The translations under genes and the position numbers were made by a program. A model generated the notes under the pieces. It saw only the letters and a program-made list of their open reading frames with translations, had not been told where the DNA came from and did not search any database. Of a DNA stretch of 5,746 bases, positions 1-5,244 are shown in pieces. How positions within the stretch are numbered: the first letter of the stretch is position 1; every line of letters begins with the position of its first letter. The DNA is taken from NCBI GenBank assembly GCA_018663165.1, contig JABJES010000123.1, forward strand, positions 1 to 5,746, given 5' to 3'. The DNA is from Rhodospirillaceae bacterium. GTDB lineage: Bacteria; Pseudomonadota; Alphaproteobacteria; UBA11136.

Positions 1-315
1 GTCATCCTGCCGTTCCCCGATGGCGTTGTGCGCTCGGGCAGCAAGGTGGGCTCTCAGTACAAGGCTCTGCCAGCCTCGACCAACGAGGCTTATTGTCCGA
101 CTTTGCGCGGCTTTGCCCCGAAGACTGAATTGCCCGACGGGGTAAATTGCGTATTGGAGATCGTTATCGACGGGCTCGACCTCAAGGCCGTCGAGGATTC
201 GACCAGATTGGGCATGCAGGCTGCTGCCAGGGGCGGGATCAAGCAAATCTCCGCCGGTAATTACGGTGGCAACCTCGGCAAATTTCATATCCACCTTCAC
301 AGCCTGCTTAAGTAA
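1..315 (+). CDS. fhcD: Formyltransferase subunit FhcD/Ftr, first copy, 3' end only
   Basis: C-terminal 104 residues of formylmethanofuran:tetrahydromethanopterin formyltransferase. The enzyme moves a formyl group between H4MPT and the methanofuran-type carrier, and in bacteria it is the D subunit of the cytoplasmic Fhc complex. The frame is open from base 1 and stops with TAA at 313-315. It aligns end to end with residues 192-298 of the complete paralogue at 3128-4024, with about 59 of 104 identities counted by eye, so some 190 residues lie upstream. Visible family blocks are [24 protein letters not shown] and ISAGNYGG. The Glu of EIVIDGL (residue 53 of this fragment) matches what I recall as catalytic Glu245 of Methanopyrus Ftr. 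The stretches ELPDGVNCV and IHLH recall archaeal Ftr more than the second copy does; that comparison is from memory. It sits 40 bases before the first fhcC, the usual D-C order. Confidence 0.93.
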   Translation, partial: VILPFPDGVVRSGSKVGSQYKALPASTNEAYCPTLRGFAPKTELPDGVNCVLEIVIDGLDLKAVEDSTRLGMQAAARGGIKQISAGNYGGNLGKFHIHLHSLLK

Positions 316-355
316 GACTTGGCCCCGTAACCGATCAGCGGATGGAAAACACCTG

Positions 356-1177
356 ATGAGTTTAGAGCTTTCCCTGACCCAAAAACCTGATGTGCCCCTG
401 GAGGCCGATGTCATCTCGCCCGATGTTATGGCCGGGCTTTCGAACAAGGCTATTTCCGCCCTGGAGGTCTTTCACGGTAATGAAAAGGCGACCATCGGAG
501 ACTTTTTCGCTGTTAAGGGCGACGGCACTGGCGACGGCGCTGAGAAAATCATCCTGAAGGGCGATCTTTCCAAGGTCAAACATATCGGCACCAATATGAG
601 CCGTGGGCGGATTTCGATCCGGGGCAATGCGGGGCTCCATCTGGGTGCCTATATGTCCGGTGGCGAGATCACGGTGGCCAAGAATGCCGGCGACTGGGTT
701 GGCCCGGAAATGACCGGCGGCCGGATTATCGTCAAGGGCAATGCCGGGCATCTCATCGGCAGCGCCTATCGTGGCAGCCAGACCGGAATTCTGGGCGGCG
801 AGATTTTCATTCACGGCAATGTCGGCAACGAGGCTGGCAACACAATGAAGAACGGGCTTATCGTCATTGGCGGTAATTGCGGCGATTTTGCCGGAGTTAA
901 TATGAAGGCGGGAACGATTATCGTGCTCGGCCATCTGGGCCAGAGATGCGGTGCGGGAATGCGTCGCGGCAGCATCGTATCGATGAATGAGGCCGAACTG
1001 CCGCCGACATTTACCTATGCCTGCGACTACAACCCCTCTTTTCTGCGCGTCTATCTGAGGCGTTTGCGTGAAGAAGGATTTAAAATTGACGAGACGCAAA
1101 TAACCGGCAGGTATAAGCGCTGGAGCGGTGATTCGATTGAGATGAATCGCGGCGAGGTGTTGATGCTGGCCTCTTAA
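356..1177 (+). CDS. fhcC: Formylmethanofuran dehydrogenase/Fhc subunit C, first copy (FwdC-like)
   Basis: 273-residue right-handed beta-helix subunit C of the Fhc/Fwd complex, a structural subunit that in known complexes joins the amidohydrolase (A) and formyltransferase (D) subunits. From about residue 76 to 205 it is a run of short repeats of the form GG-x-I-x-V-x-G-N-x-G (for example SGGEITV 101-107, TGGRIIV 120-126, LGGEIFI 146-152). The segment DLSKVKHIG (70-78) and GSAYRG (135-140) resemble archaeal FwdC/FmdC more than proteobacterial FhcC, and the second copy lacks both; this reading is from memory of the family. The tail after PPTF (216-219) is the usual C-terminal extension. I chose ATG 356 because the protein then begins MSLELSL, like the MSGLTLSL of the second copy. 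An in-frame ATG at 266 would overlap fhcD by 50 bases and add unrelated residues. The SD is weak (GGA at 344-346). It is probably cotranscribed with the preceding fhcD. Confidence 0.92.
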   Translation: MSLELSLTQKPDVPLEADVISPDVMAGLSNKAISALEVFHGNEKATIGDFFAVKGDGTGDGAEKIILKGDLSKVKHIGTNMSRGRISIRGNAGLHLGAYMSGGEITVAKNAGDWVGPEMTGGRIIVKGNAGHLIGSAYRGSQTGILGGEIFIHGNVGNEAGNTMKNGLIVIGGNCGDFAGVNMKAGTIIVLGHLGQRCGAGMRRGSIVSMNEAELPPTFTYACDYNPSFLRVYLRRLREEGFKIDETQITGRYKRWSGDSIEMNRGEVLMLAS

Positions 1178-1208
1178 GATAGAGATGGCGGGCCGGAAGG
1201 GGAAAAAT

Positions 1209-1244
1209 TATTACCCAATAACAAGCTGGGTAATATGACTTTTT
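1209..1244 (+). terminator. Hairpin plus T-tract between fhcC and ferredoxin gene
   Basis: An 8-bp perfect stem pairs bases 1209-1216 (TAATTACCC without the first A: T-A-T-T-A-C-C-C) with 1228-1235, enclosing an 11-base loop (1217-1227). After a 4-base gap comes a run of five T (1240-1244). The stem has only three G-C pairs, so it is a weak intrinsic terminator at best and may act as an attenuator or RNA-processing site between fhcC and the ferredoxin gene. The T-run lies just before the ferredoxin SD, so complete termination here would still leave the redox pair needing its own promoter, and I see no clear one. Confidence 0.4.
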
Positions 1245-1247
1245 AGT

Positions 1248-1253
1248 GGGGAG
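1248..1253 (+). promoter_or_regulatory. Ribosome binding site that sets the ferredoxin start
   Basis: GGGGAG lies 7 bases before ATG 1261 and settles the start. The in-frame GTG at 1246 overlaps this SD and would add five residues (MGRYV) not expected in FdxA-type ferredoxins, which begin a few residues before the first cysteine. Confidence 0.8.
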
Positions 1254-1260
1254 ATACGTT

Positions 1261-1566
1261 ATGACGACTGTCGTTACAGAAAACTGCCAACGTTGCCGGT
1301 TCACCGATTGTGTGACGGTTTGTCCTGTCGATTGCTTTCACGGCGACGACGAGATGCTTTATATTGACCCTGAGGTTTGCATTGATTGTGGGGCCTGTGT
1401 CCCCGAATGTCCGGTGCAGGCGATCTTCGAGGAGGCCGACATTCCAGACGGCATGGAGAAGTGGGTCGAGATCAACGCTGAGAAAGCCGCAAATCTGCCG
1501 GTCGTCAACGAACAGACCGACCCCTTACCGACAGCCGAGGCCCGCAAGACTGAATTGGGTTTCTAG
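1261..1566 (+). CDS. fdxA: FdxA-type seven-iron ferredoxin ([3Fe-4S][4Fe-4S])
   Basis: 101-residue cytoplasmic electron carrier. All nine cysteines of Azotobacter ferredoxin I are present in the same spacing: C9, C12, C17, C21, C25, C40, C43, C46 and C50. By that homology C9, C17 and C50 hold a [3Fe-4S] cluster, C21, C40, C43 and C46 hold a [4Fe-4S] cluster, and C12 and C25 are non-ligand. The signatures CVTVCPVDCF and CIDCGACVPECP are plain to see. The tail contains the family's typical KxxxLP and DPLPTAE-like segment, and the length is close to the 106 residues of ferredoxin I. It lies 83 bases after the first fhcC and 66 bases before the FprA-like reductase, its obvious electron partner. 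In Mycobacterium the same two modules occur fused in FprB. Its place between two fhcDC pairs suggests a C1-related electron-transfer role, which is inference. Confidence 0.93.
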   Translation: MTTVVTENCQRCRFTDCVTVCPVDCFHGDDEMLYIDPEVCIDCGACVPECPVQAIFEEADIPDGMEKWVEINAEKAANLPVVNEQTDPLPTAEARKTELGF

Positions 1567-1617
1567 AGACGGACATCGGGTCTCTGGTCGGAGCGTGAGG
1601 GCACAAGAATAAAAAAC

Positions 1618-1626
1618 GGGGAGGGG
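1618..1626 (+). promoter_or_regulatory. Strong ribosome binding site of the reductase gene
   Basis: GGGGAGGGG lies 6 bases upstream of ATG 1633, an unusually purine-rich SD. It fixes the reductase start. Confidence 0.75.
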
Positions 1627-1632
1627 TTAAGT

Positions 1633-3009
1633 ATGTCGGATGGTCTCGGATCTGAGGGGAACCCTTTAAAGGTTCTGATCGTCGGTAGTGGTCCTAGTGG
1701 CTTTTACGCTGCCGACGCGCTTTTGAAGGCCGATACGACGGTCGAGGTTGATATTCTCGACCGCCTGCCCACCCCCTTTGGTCTGGTTCGTGCCGGTGTG
1801 GCGCCTGATCACGCCAAGATCAAATCGGCGACCAAGGCCTATGACAAGATTTCCGATAACCCGAATGTGTCTTTCCTCGGCAATGTGACATTTGGCCGTG
1901 ATGTCAGCCTGGCTGAGATACAAGCCACCCATCACGCTGTCATCTTCACTTGCGGAGCGGAAAGCGACCGCCGACTCGGTATTCCCGGTGAAGATTTGGC
2001 GGGCAGTCATACGGCCACCGAATTCGTTTATTGGTATAACGGCCATCCCGATTATCGCGATCATGTGTTCGATCTTTCCCAAGAGGTCGCCGTGATTATC
2101 GGCCAGGGCAATGTGGCAGCGGATGTCTGCCGGATTCTGGCGAAGACGGTGGATGAGCTTAAAAACACCGATATTGCCGAGCATGCGCTGGACGCGCTTT
2201 CTCAAAGCAAGATCCGCGATATTCATATGATCGGCCGGCGCGGCCCGGCTCAGGCAAAGTTCACTCATGCGGAATTGAAGGAATTCGGTGAGCTTGCCGA
2301 TTGTGATCCGGTGATCGACCCGGCCATTCTTGATCTGAATGCGGCCAGCCAAGCCGAGCTTGAGGACAAGACCAACCGTAGCGCGATTAAAAATATCGAG
2401 ACCCTGACCGCGTTTTCCCAGCGTCCGGCTGGATCAAAGAGCCGCCGCTTGCATTTCCGGTTTCTTGAGGGACCGACAGAACTCAAAGGCGGCGAACATT
2501 TGGCCGCCGTGACCCTGATGAAAAACCGGCTGGAAGGCGAAGCCTTCAACCAGTGGGCCGAGGAAACCGGCGAAACTGTCGATCTTCCCTGCGGCTTGTT
2601 GTTTCGCAGCATCGGCTATCGCGGCGTTCCCGTCCCAGACATCCCCTTTGATGATAAGAAGGGAGTTTTCCCCAATAAAGAAGGGCGGATAACCAATGAC
2701 GGCAGTGTTTTGCCGGGGGTTTACTGCGCCGGCTGGATCAAGCGCGGCCCGAGCGGCATTATCGGCACCAACCGCCCTGACAGTGTGGAGACCGTGGGAT
2801 CACTTCTTGCTGACCTTTCCGGTCTTGATGCCAGCCAAAAGCCTGGCGGTGCGGGTCTGCGCACGCTGCTGGAAGGCAAGGGAGTGCGCGTGGTGTCTTA
2901 CGAGGATTGGCAGAAAATCGACGCTGCTGAAATAGCCAAGGGTGAGGCCAAGGGTAAGCCGCGGGAGAAATTCACCCGCATCAACGATATGCTGGCCGCA
3001 CTTTCTTAA
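1633..3009 (+). CDS. fprA: Ferredoxin:NADP+ reductase, adrenodoxin-reductase/FprA family
   Basis: 458-residue FAD- and NADP(H)-dependent flavoenzyme that passes electrons between NADPH and a ferredoxin. The N-terminal FAD dinucleotide fold shows GSGPSG (18-23), followed by TPFGLVRAGVAPDH (47-60), a hallmark of the adrenodoxin-reductase family. The NADP fold has GQGNVAADV (157-165), and RRGPAQAKFT (202-211) supplies the paired arginines that bind the 2'-phosphate in FprA, so NADPH is favoured over NADH. GWIKRGPSGIIGTN (367-380) is the C-terminal FAD/NADP contact motif. Length matches FprA (about 450-460). No signal peptide or membrane segment is seen. It directly follows the 7Fe ferredoxin gene, which is the expected redox partner and likely cotranscribed. 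Family assignment is firm. The direction of electron flow and any link to the Fhc subunits on either side are inferred from position alone. Confidence 0.93.
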   Translation: MSDGLGSEGNPLKVLIVGSGPSGFYAADALLKADTTVEVDILDRLPTPFGLVRAGVAPDHAKIKSATKAYDKISDNPNVSFLGNVTFGRDVSLAEIQATHHAVIFTCGAESDRRLGIPGEDLAGSHTATEFVYWYNGHPDYRDHVFDLSQEVAVIIGQGNVAADVCRILAKTVDELKNTDIAEHALDALSQSKIRDIHMIGRRGPAQAKFTHAELKEFGELADCDPVIDPAILDLNAASQAELEDKTNRSAIKNIETLTAFSQRPAGSKSRRLHFRFLEGPTELKGGEHLAAVTLMKNRLEGEAFNQWAEETGETVDLPCGLLFRSIGYRGVPVPDIPFDDKKGVFPNKEGRITNDGSVLPGVYCAGWIKRGPSGIIGTNRPDSVETVGSLLADLSGLDASQKPGGAGLRTLLEGKGVRVVSYEDWQKIDAAEIAKGEAKGKPREKFTRINDMLAALS

Positions 3010-3127
3010 ATTCTGTTATAAATTCGGCTGAAAATAAGCGATATTCTTTGCTCGTCCCCGACATTTTATGTATCAGTATTTTTTTAACGTGTAATCACCG
3101 GCGCCAGCCGGGGCGAAGGGTTGAGTC
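3010..3127 (+). promoter_or_regulatory. Leader region of the second fhcDC pair
   Basis: 118 bases between the reductase and the second fhcD, AT-rich in its first two thirds. It includes a run of seven T (3079-3085) and a TATAAA at 3017-3022. Just before the ribosome binding site is a perfect 5-bp GC hairpin, CCGGC (3098-3102) with GCCGG (3107-3111) around a GCCA loop. There is no GC-rich stem just before the T-run, so I do not call a terminator for the reductase gene. The length and AT content suit a separate promoter for fhcDC, but I find no convincing -35/-10 pair. A weak one would be TTGCTC at 3048-3053 with TATCAG at 3071-3076. Confidence 0.35.
3116..3120 (+). promoter_or_regulatory. Ribosome binding site selecting a TTG start for fhcD
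   Basis: AAGGG lies 7 bases before TTG 3128. No ATG occurs in frame before residue 18, and the residues from this TTG (INGIQIDDTFAEAF) match the conserved N-terminus of Ftr/FhcD, so a TTG start is well supported. Confidence 0.8.
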
Positions 3128-4024
3128 TTGATTATCAACGGCATCCAGATTGACGATACGTTTGCTGAAGCCTTTCCTATGAGGGCGACGCGGCTGATCA
3201 TTACTGGTGACACCAAGCGCTGGGCGTTTACGGCGGCCAACAGCATGATCGGTTTTTCCACCTCGGTAATCGCCTGCGGTGTTGAGACCGGCATTGAGCG
3301 CCAGTTGAAAATGAACGAAACCCCCGACAGCCGCCCTGGTATGTCGGTGCTGTTGTTTGCCATGTCGAGCAAAGAGCTGGCCAAGCATGTGCTGACCCGC
3401 ACCGGTCAGTGCGTAATGACGACCCCGACGACGGCCTGTTACGCCGGGCTTTATAGCGATAAAAAGATCAAGCTGGGGGGCGCTCTGCGCTATTTCGGCG
3501 ACGGCTATCAGCTTTCCAAGCAGTTGGGGGGCAAGCGCTATTGGCGCATTCCGATCATGGATGGTGAGTTTCTGGTTGAGGAATACGCCTATCAGGTGCC
3601 TGGTATCGGCGGCGGTAATTTTCTCATTTTGGCGAAAAGCCGTGGCATGGCCTTGCGCGCCTCGGAGCGGGCGATTAAGGCGATGAGCAAGGTGCCCAAC
3701 GTAATCATGCCTTTTCCCGGCGGTGTCGTCGGTTCAGGATCAAAAGTCGGGTCGAAATATAAGGCGCTTTCTGCCTCGACCAATGAGGCTTTTTGTCCGA
3801 CATTGAAGGGGCTGACCCACACAGAACTCTCGCCAGATACCGAATCGGTGATGGAAATTGTCATTGACGGGCTTTCGGAAGCCGATATTGCCGCCGCCAT
3901 GCGGGCCGGTATTGAGGCGGTTTGCGAACTTGGCCCCGCAGGGGGTGTGACCCGGATTACCGCCGGCAATTACGGCGGCAAGTTGGGCCCCTATCATTTT
4001 CATCTGCGGGATGTCATGAAATGA
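3128..4024 (+). CDS. fhcD: Formyltransferase subunit FhcD/Ftr, second copy, complete
   Basis: 298-residue formylmethanofuran:H4MPT formyltransferase, the D subunit of the bacterial Fhc complex, cytoplasmic and full length (archaeal Ftr is about 296). Family blocks run in order: INGIQIDDTFAEAF (3-16), GFSTSVIACGVETGIE (42-57), ETPDSRPG (64-71), GQCVMTTPTTACY (93-105), YFGDGYQ (122-128), PFPGGVVGSGSKVGS (195-209), ASTNEAFCPT (216-225), EIVIDGL (243-249) and TAGNYGGKLGPYHFHL (278-293). Glu243 in EIVIDGL corresponds to what I recall as catalytic Glu245 of Methanopyrus Ftr. IACG, ATRLIIT and the PYHFHL ending look like the proteobacterial methylotroph form. The start is TTG. It overlaps fhcC by four bases (ATGA), so the two are translationally coupled. 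It is a paralogue of the fragment at 1-315, not a recent duplicate (roughly 55-60 percent identity over the shared part, by eye). Confidence 0.95.
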   Translation: MIINGIQIDDTFAEAFPMRATRLIITGDTKRWAFTAANSMIGFSTSVIACGVETGIERQLKMNETPDSRPGMSVLLFAMSSKELAKHVLTRTGQCVMTTPTTACYAGLYSDKKIKLGGALRYFGDGYQLSKQLGGKRYWRIPIMDGEFLVEEYAYQVPGIGGGNFLILAKSRGMALRASERAIKAMSKVPNVIMPFPGGVVGSGSKVGSKYKALSASTNEAFCPTLKGLTHTELSPDTESVMEIVIDGLSEADIAAAMRAGIEAVCELGPAGGVTRITAGNYGGKLGPYHFHLRDVMK

Positions 4025-4839
4025 GCGGTCTTACCCTTAGTCTTAAGGAAGCGCCACGCCAGCGGGTCGATCTCAGCGCCCTGACGTCAGCAATTATGGA
4101 TGGCAAGACGGCAAAAGAAATCGCTGGGTTGAAGCTAACGCTGGGTAACCGCAAATGCTCGCTCGGCGACATTTTCAAAGTCACCGGGCGTCCCGGGTCT
4201 CGTCTCGTCATCGATAATTGCACCGATAAAATTGACGGCATTGGCGCCCGGTGGAGCGACGGCTCGGTGATCGTCCAGGGCAACGCCGGGGCTTATCTGG
4301 GCAAGGGCATGACCGGGGGCAATATTCACGTTTACGGCAATGCCGGGGCCTATGTGGCCAGCGCCATGGGCGATGGACATATCCATATCGAGGGCGATGC
4401 CGGCGACTTTATCGGTGCCCCTCAGGCCGGAATTCGCGTCGGTATGAACGGTGGTGTTGTCCGCGTTGAGGGCAATGCCGGGGATCGTGTCGGCGACCAG
4501 ATGCGCCGTGGCGTGATTCTGATCGAGGGCAATGTGGGCAGTCATTGCGCCTCGCGGATGATTGCCGGCTCTTTGGCTGTTCTCGGCGACGCGGGGCCAA
4601 ATCTGGGGCTTGGCATGCGGCGTGGTACCGTTCTTCTAATGAAACCGCCGTCCCATCTGCCGGCCACTTTCAATGATTGCGGCTCTCACGCCTTGCCGTT
4701 CTTTCATCTCTTCCTGTCCTATATCGAGTCCCTGGCCGAGGGCAATCAGACCATCGATCCTTCCCGGGACAGACTGCACCGCTATGCCGGCGATCTTGCT
4801 GTTGATGGCAAGGGCGAGATTCTTTTTTACAATTACTAA
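4021..4839 (+). CDS. fhcC: Fhc complex subunit C, second copy
   Basis: 272-residue beta-helix subunit C of the formyltransferase/hydrolase complex, structural and cytoplasmic. The N-terminus MSGLTLSLKEAP and the segment TDKIDGIGARWSDG (68-81) are of the proteobacterial FhcC type. The repeat region (about 74-205) shows NAGAYLG (88-94), NAGAYV (107-112), DAGDFIG (126-132), NAGDRVG (152-158) and NVGSHC (171-176). PATF (214-217) opens the C-terminal tail. It has the same length as the first copy (273) but much lower visible similarity than the two FhcD proteins share, and it lacks DLSKVK and SAYRG. ATG 4021 overlaps the fhcD stop (ATGA, 4021-4024). GGGA at 4008-4011 is the SD, and an in-frame ATG at 3922 inside fhcD is rejected. 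The 12-base DNA motif GGCAATGCCGGG, encoding the GNAG turn, occurs at 4336 and 4471 and also in the first fhcC at 737. No fhcA or fhcB follows within the window. Confidence 0.94.
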   Translation: MSGLTLSLKEAPRQRVDLSALTSAIMDGKTAKEIAGLKLTLGNRKCSLGDIFKVTGRPGSRLVIDNCTDKIDGIGARWSDGSVIVQGNAGAYLGKGMTGGNIHVYGNAGAYVASAMGDGHIHIEGDAGDFIGAPQAGIRVGMNGGVVRVEGNAGDRVGDQMRRGVILIEGNVGSHCASRMIAGSLAVLGDAGPNLGLGMRRGTVLLMKPPSHLPATFNDCGSHALPFFHLFLSYIESLAEGNQTIDPSRDRLHRYAGDLAVDGKGEILFYNY

Positions 4840-4876
4840 TCGCTATAGGGTGATTTAGCGTCTTGCCCAAGCTGCA

Positions 4877-4894
4877 TTGGCCGGGATCGGCCAA
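4877..4894 (+). terminator. Hairpin downstream of the second fhcC, no T-tract
   Basis: Perfect 7-bp stem TTGGCCG (4877-4883) with CGGCCAA (4888-4894) and a GGAT tetraloop, 38 bases after the fhcC stop. No T-run follows on either strand, so it is not a standard intrinsic terminator. It may stabilise the transcript 3' end or sit at a Rho-dependent end. Confidence 0.35.
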
Positions 4895-5003
4895 GGCGGG
4901 CCGGACAAGGCCGTGTGTCGGATCAGGCGCGCCCCTTTAAAAACCAACCATAGAACTAAGGTATTTTCAGTTCTGTCCTGACAGGCCAAGACAAGAGCAC
5001 GTT

Positions 5004-5031
5004 ATGGTCAACACAACAATTAGTTGATCAT
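5004..5031. promoter_or_regulatory. Imperfect inverted repeat, candidate operator
   Basis: ATGGTCAAC (5004-5012) and GTTGATCAT (5023-5031) are inverted copies with one mismatch (a G-T position), separated by 10 bases. The right arm covers the candidate -35 box TTGATC, which is where a repressor could block the promoter. It is seen in sequence only; the regulator is unknown. Confidence 0.35.
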
Positions 5032-5053
5032 TCGCGGTTATACCATATATATT
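5024..5053 (+). promoter_or_regulatory. Candidate sigma-70 promoter
   Basis: TTGATC (5024-5029) as -35 and TATATT (5048-5053) as -10, spacer 18 bases. Four of six and five of six bases match consensus. Transcription from here would give a leader of roughly 185 bases before the gene at 5245. AT-rich DNA gives such matches by chance, so this is tentative. Confidence 0.35.
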
Positions 5054-5216
5054 GTGTTTATTCTGGCCTGATAAAGGGCGACAGGCGTGAGGAATAGAAT
5101 AATCTATCGCCTTACAAAAATTTAACCCCTGTCTGCTATAAGTTATTTAAAGGACGGGGCGGTTTGTGATTAAGCAGTTTGTGAGGAACGGAAAGAGTTG
5201 AGGACATAACGCAAAA

Positions 5217-5232
5217 GCCCCCAAGCGGGGGC
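5217..5232 (-). terminator. GC-rich perfect hairpin, terminator-like on the minus strand
   Basis: GCCCCC (5217-5222) pairs with GGGGGC (5227-5232) around an AAGC loop. On the minus strand the stem is followed by TTTT (5216-5213), the shape of an intrinsic terminator, which would stop transcripts arriving from the right. On the plus strand it stands 12 bases before ATG 5245 and abuts the SD, so it could instead control translation of that gene. Confidence 0.45.
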
Positions 5233-5234
5233 AT

Positions 5235-5239
5235 GGAGG
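5235..5239 (+). promoter_or_regulatory. Ribosome binding site choosing ATG 5245
   Basis: GGAGG ends 5 bases before ATG 5245. The in-frame ATG at 5233 overlaps this SD and touches the foot of the 5217-5232 hairpin, with only a poor SD of its own. ATG 5257 is a further alternative. Confidence 0.6.
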
Positions 5240-5244
5240 GCGAA

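Larger units (their letters stand above)
4840..5244. other. About 400 bases without a recognised gene, rich in inverted repeats
   Basis: I see no supportable coding frame here. The first 100 bases are GC-rich with hairpins (4877-4894, and GGCC repeats near 4899-4912). From about 4935 it becomes AT-rich. Inverted repeats include AGAACT (4952-4957) with AGTTCT (4969-4974), the 12-base palindrome CTGTCCTGACAG (4973-4984), and a 9-bp repeat at 5004-5031. There is also a bulged stem of AGGCG plus ATAGA (5083-5087, 5094-5098) with TCTAT plus CGCCT (5103-5112), and a GC hairpin at 5217-5232. A -10-like TATAAG at 5137-5142 lacks a good -35. The likely contents are the end of the fhcDC transcript and the promoter and leader of the metallopeptidase-like gene. 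Confidence 0.6.

Noticed and set aside
266..355. Extended N-terminus for the first fhcC from ATG 266
   Set aside because: It would overlap the fhcD coding end and add 30 residues with no match to FhcC. The second copy supports the start at 356.
362..1099. Long minus-strand frame (245 codons) opposite the first fhcC
   Set aside because: It is a shadow of the repeat-rich, GC-biased fhcC codons. The plus strand has clear family motifs, and the minus product has none I recognise.
1565..1585. AGAGAC/GTCTCT stem at the end of fdxA
   Set aside because: It has only 6 bp with a 9-base loop, no T-run, and overlaps the stop codon. It is likely a chance pairing.
1364..1612. Plus-strand 82-codon frame overlapping fdxA
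   Set aside because: It is a frame-shifted, arginine-rich reading of the ferredoxin gene with no motif.
1666..2352. Minus-strand frame (228 codons) opposite the reductase gene
   Set aside because: It overlaps well-supported FAD and NADP motifs on the plus strand and shows no recognisable domain.
3017..3022. TATAAA as a -10 box for the second fhcD
   Set aside because: There is no acceptable -35 about 17 bases upstream, where the reductase gene end lies.
3922..4020. Extended N-terminus for the second fhcC from ATG 3922
   Set aside because: The added residues are an out-of-frame reading of fhcD. The ATGA overlap at 4021 is the usual coupling arrangement.
737..4482. Recurring GGCAATGCCGGG motif (737, 4336, 4471) as a dispersed DNA repeat
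   Set aside because: It encodes the GNAG turn of the beta-helix, so protein constraint explains it. No CRISPR-like or mobile repeat was seen.
4926..4933. GGCGCGCC palindrome
   Set aside because: It is an 8-base GC palindrome (a restriction-site sequence) with no surrounding structure, and is expected by chance in GC-rich DNA.
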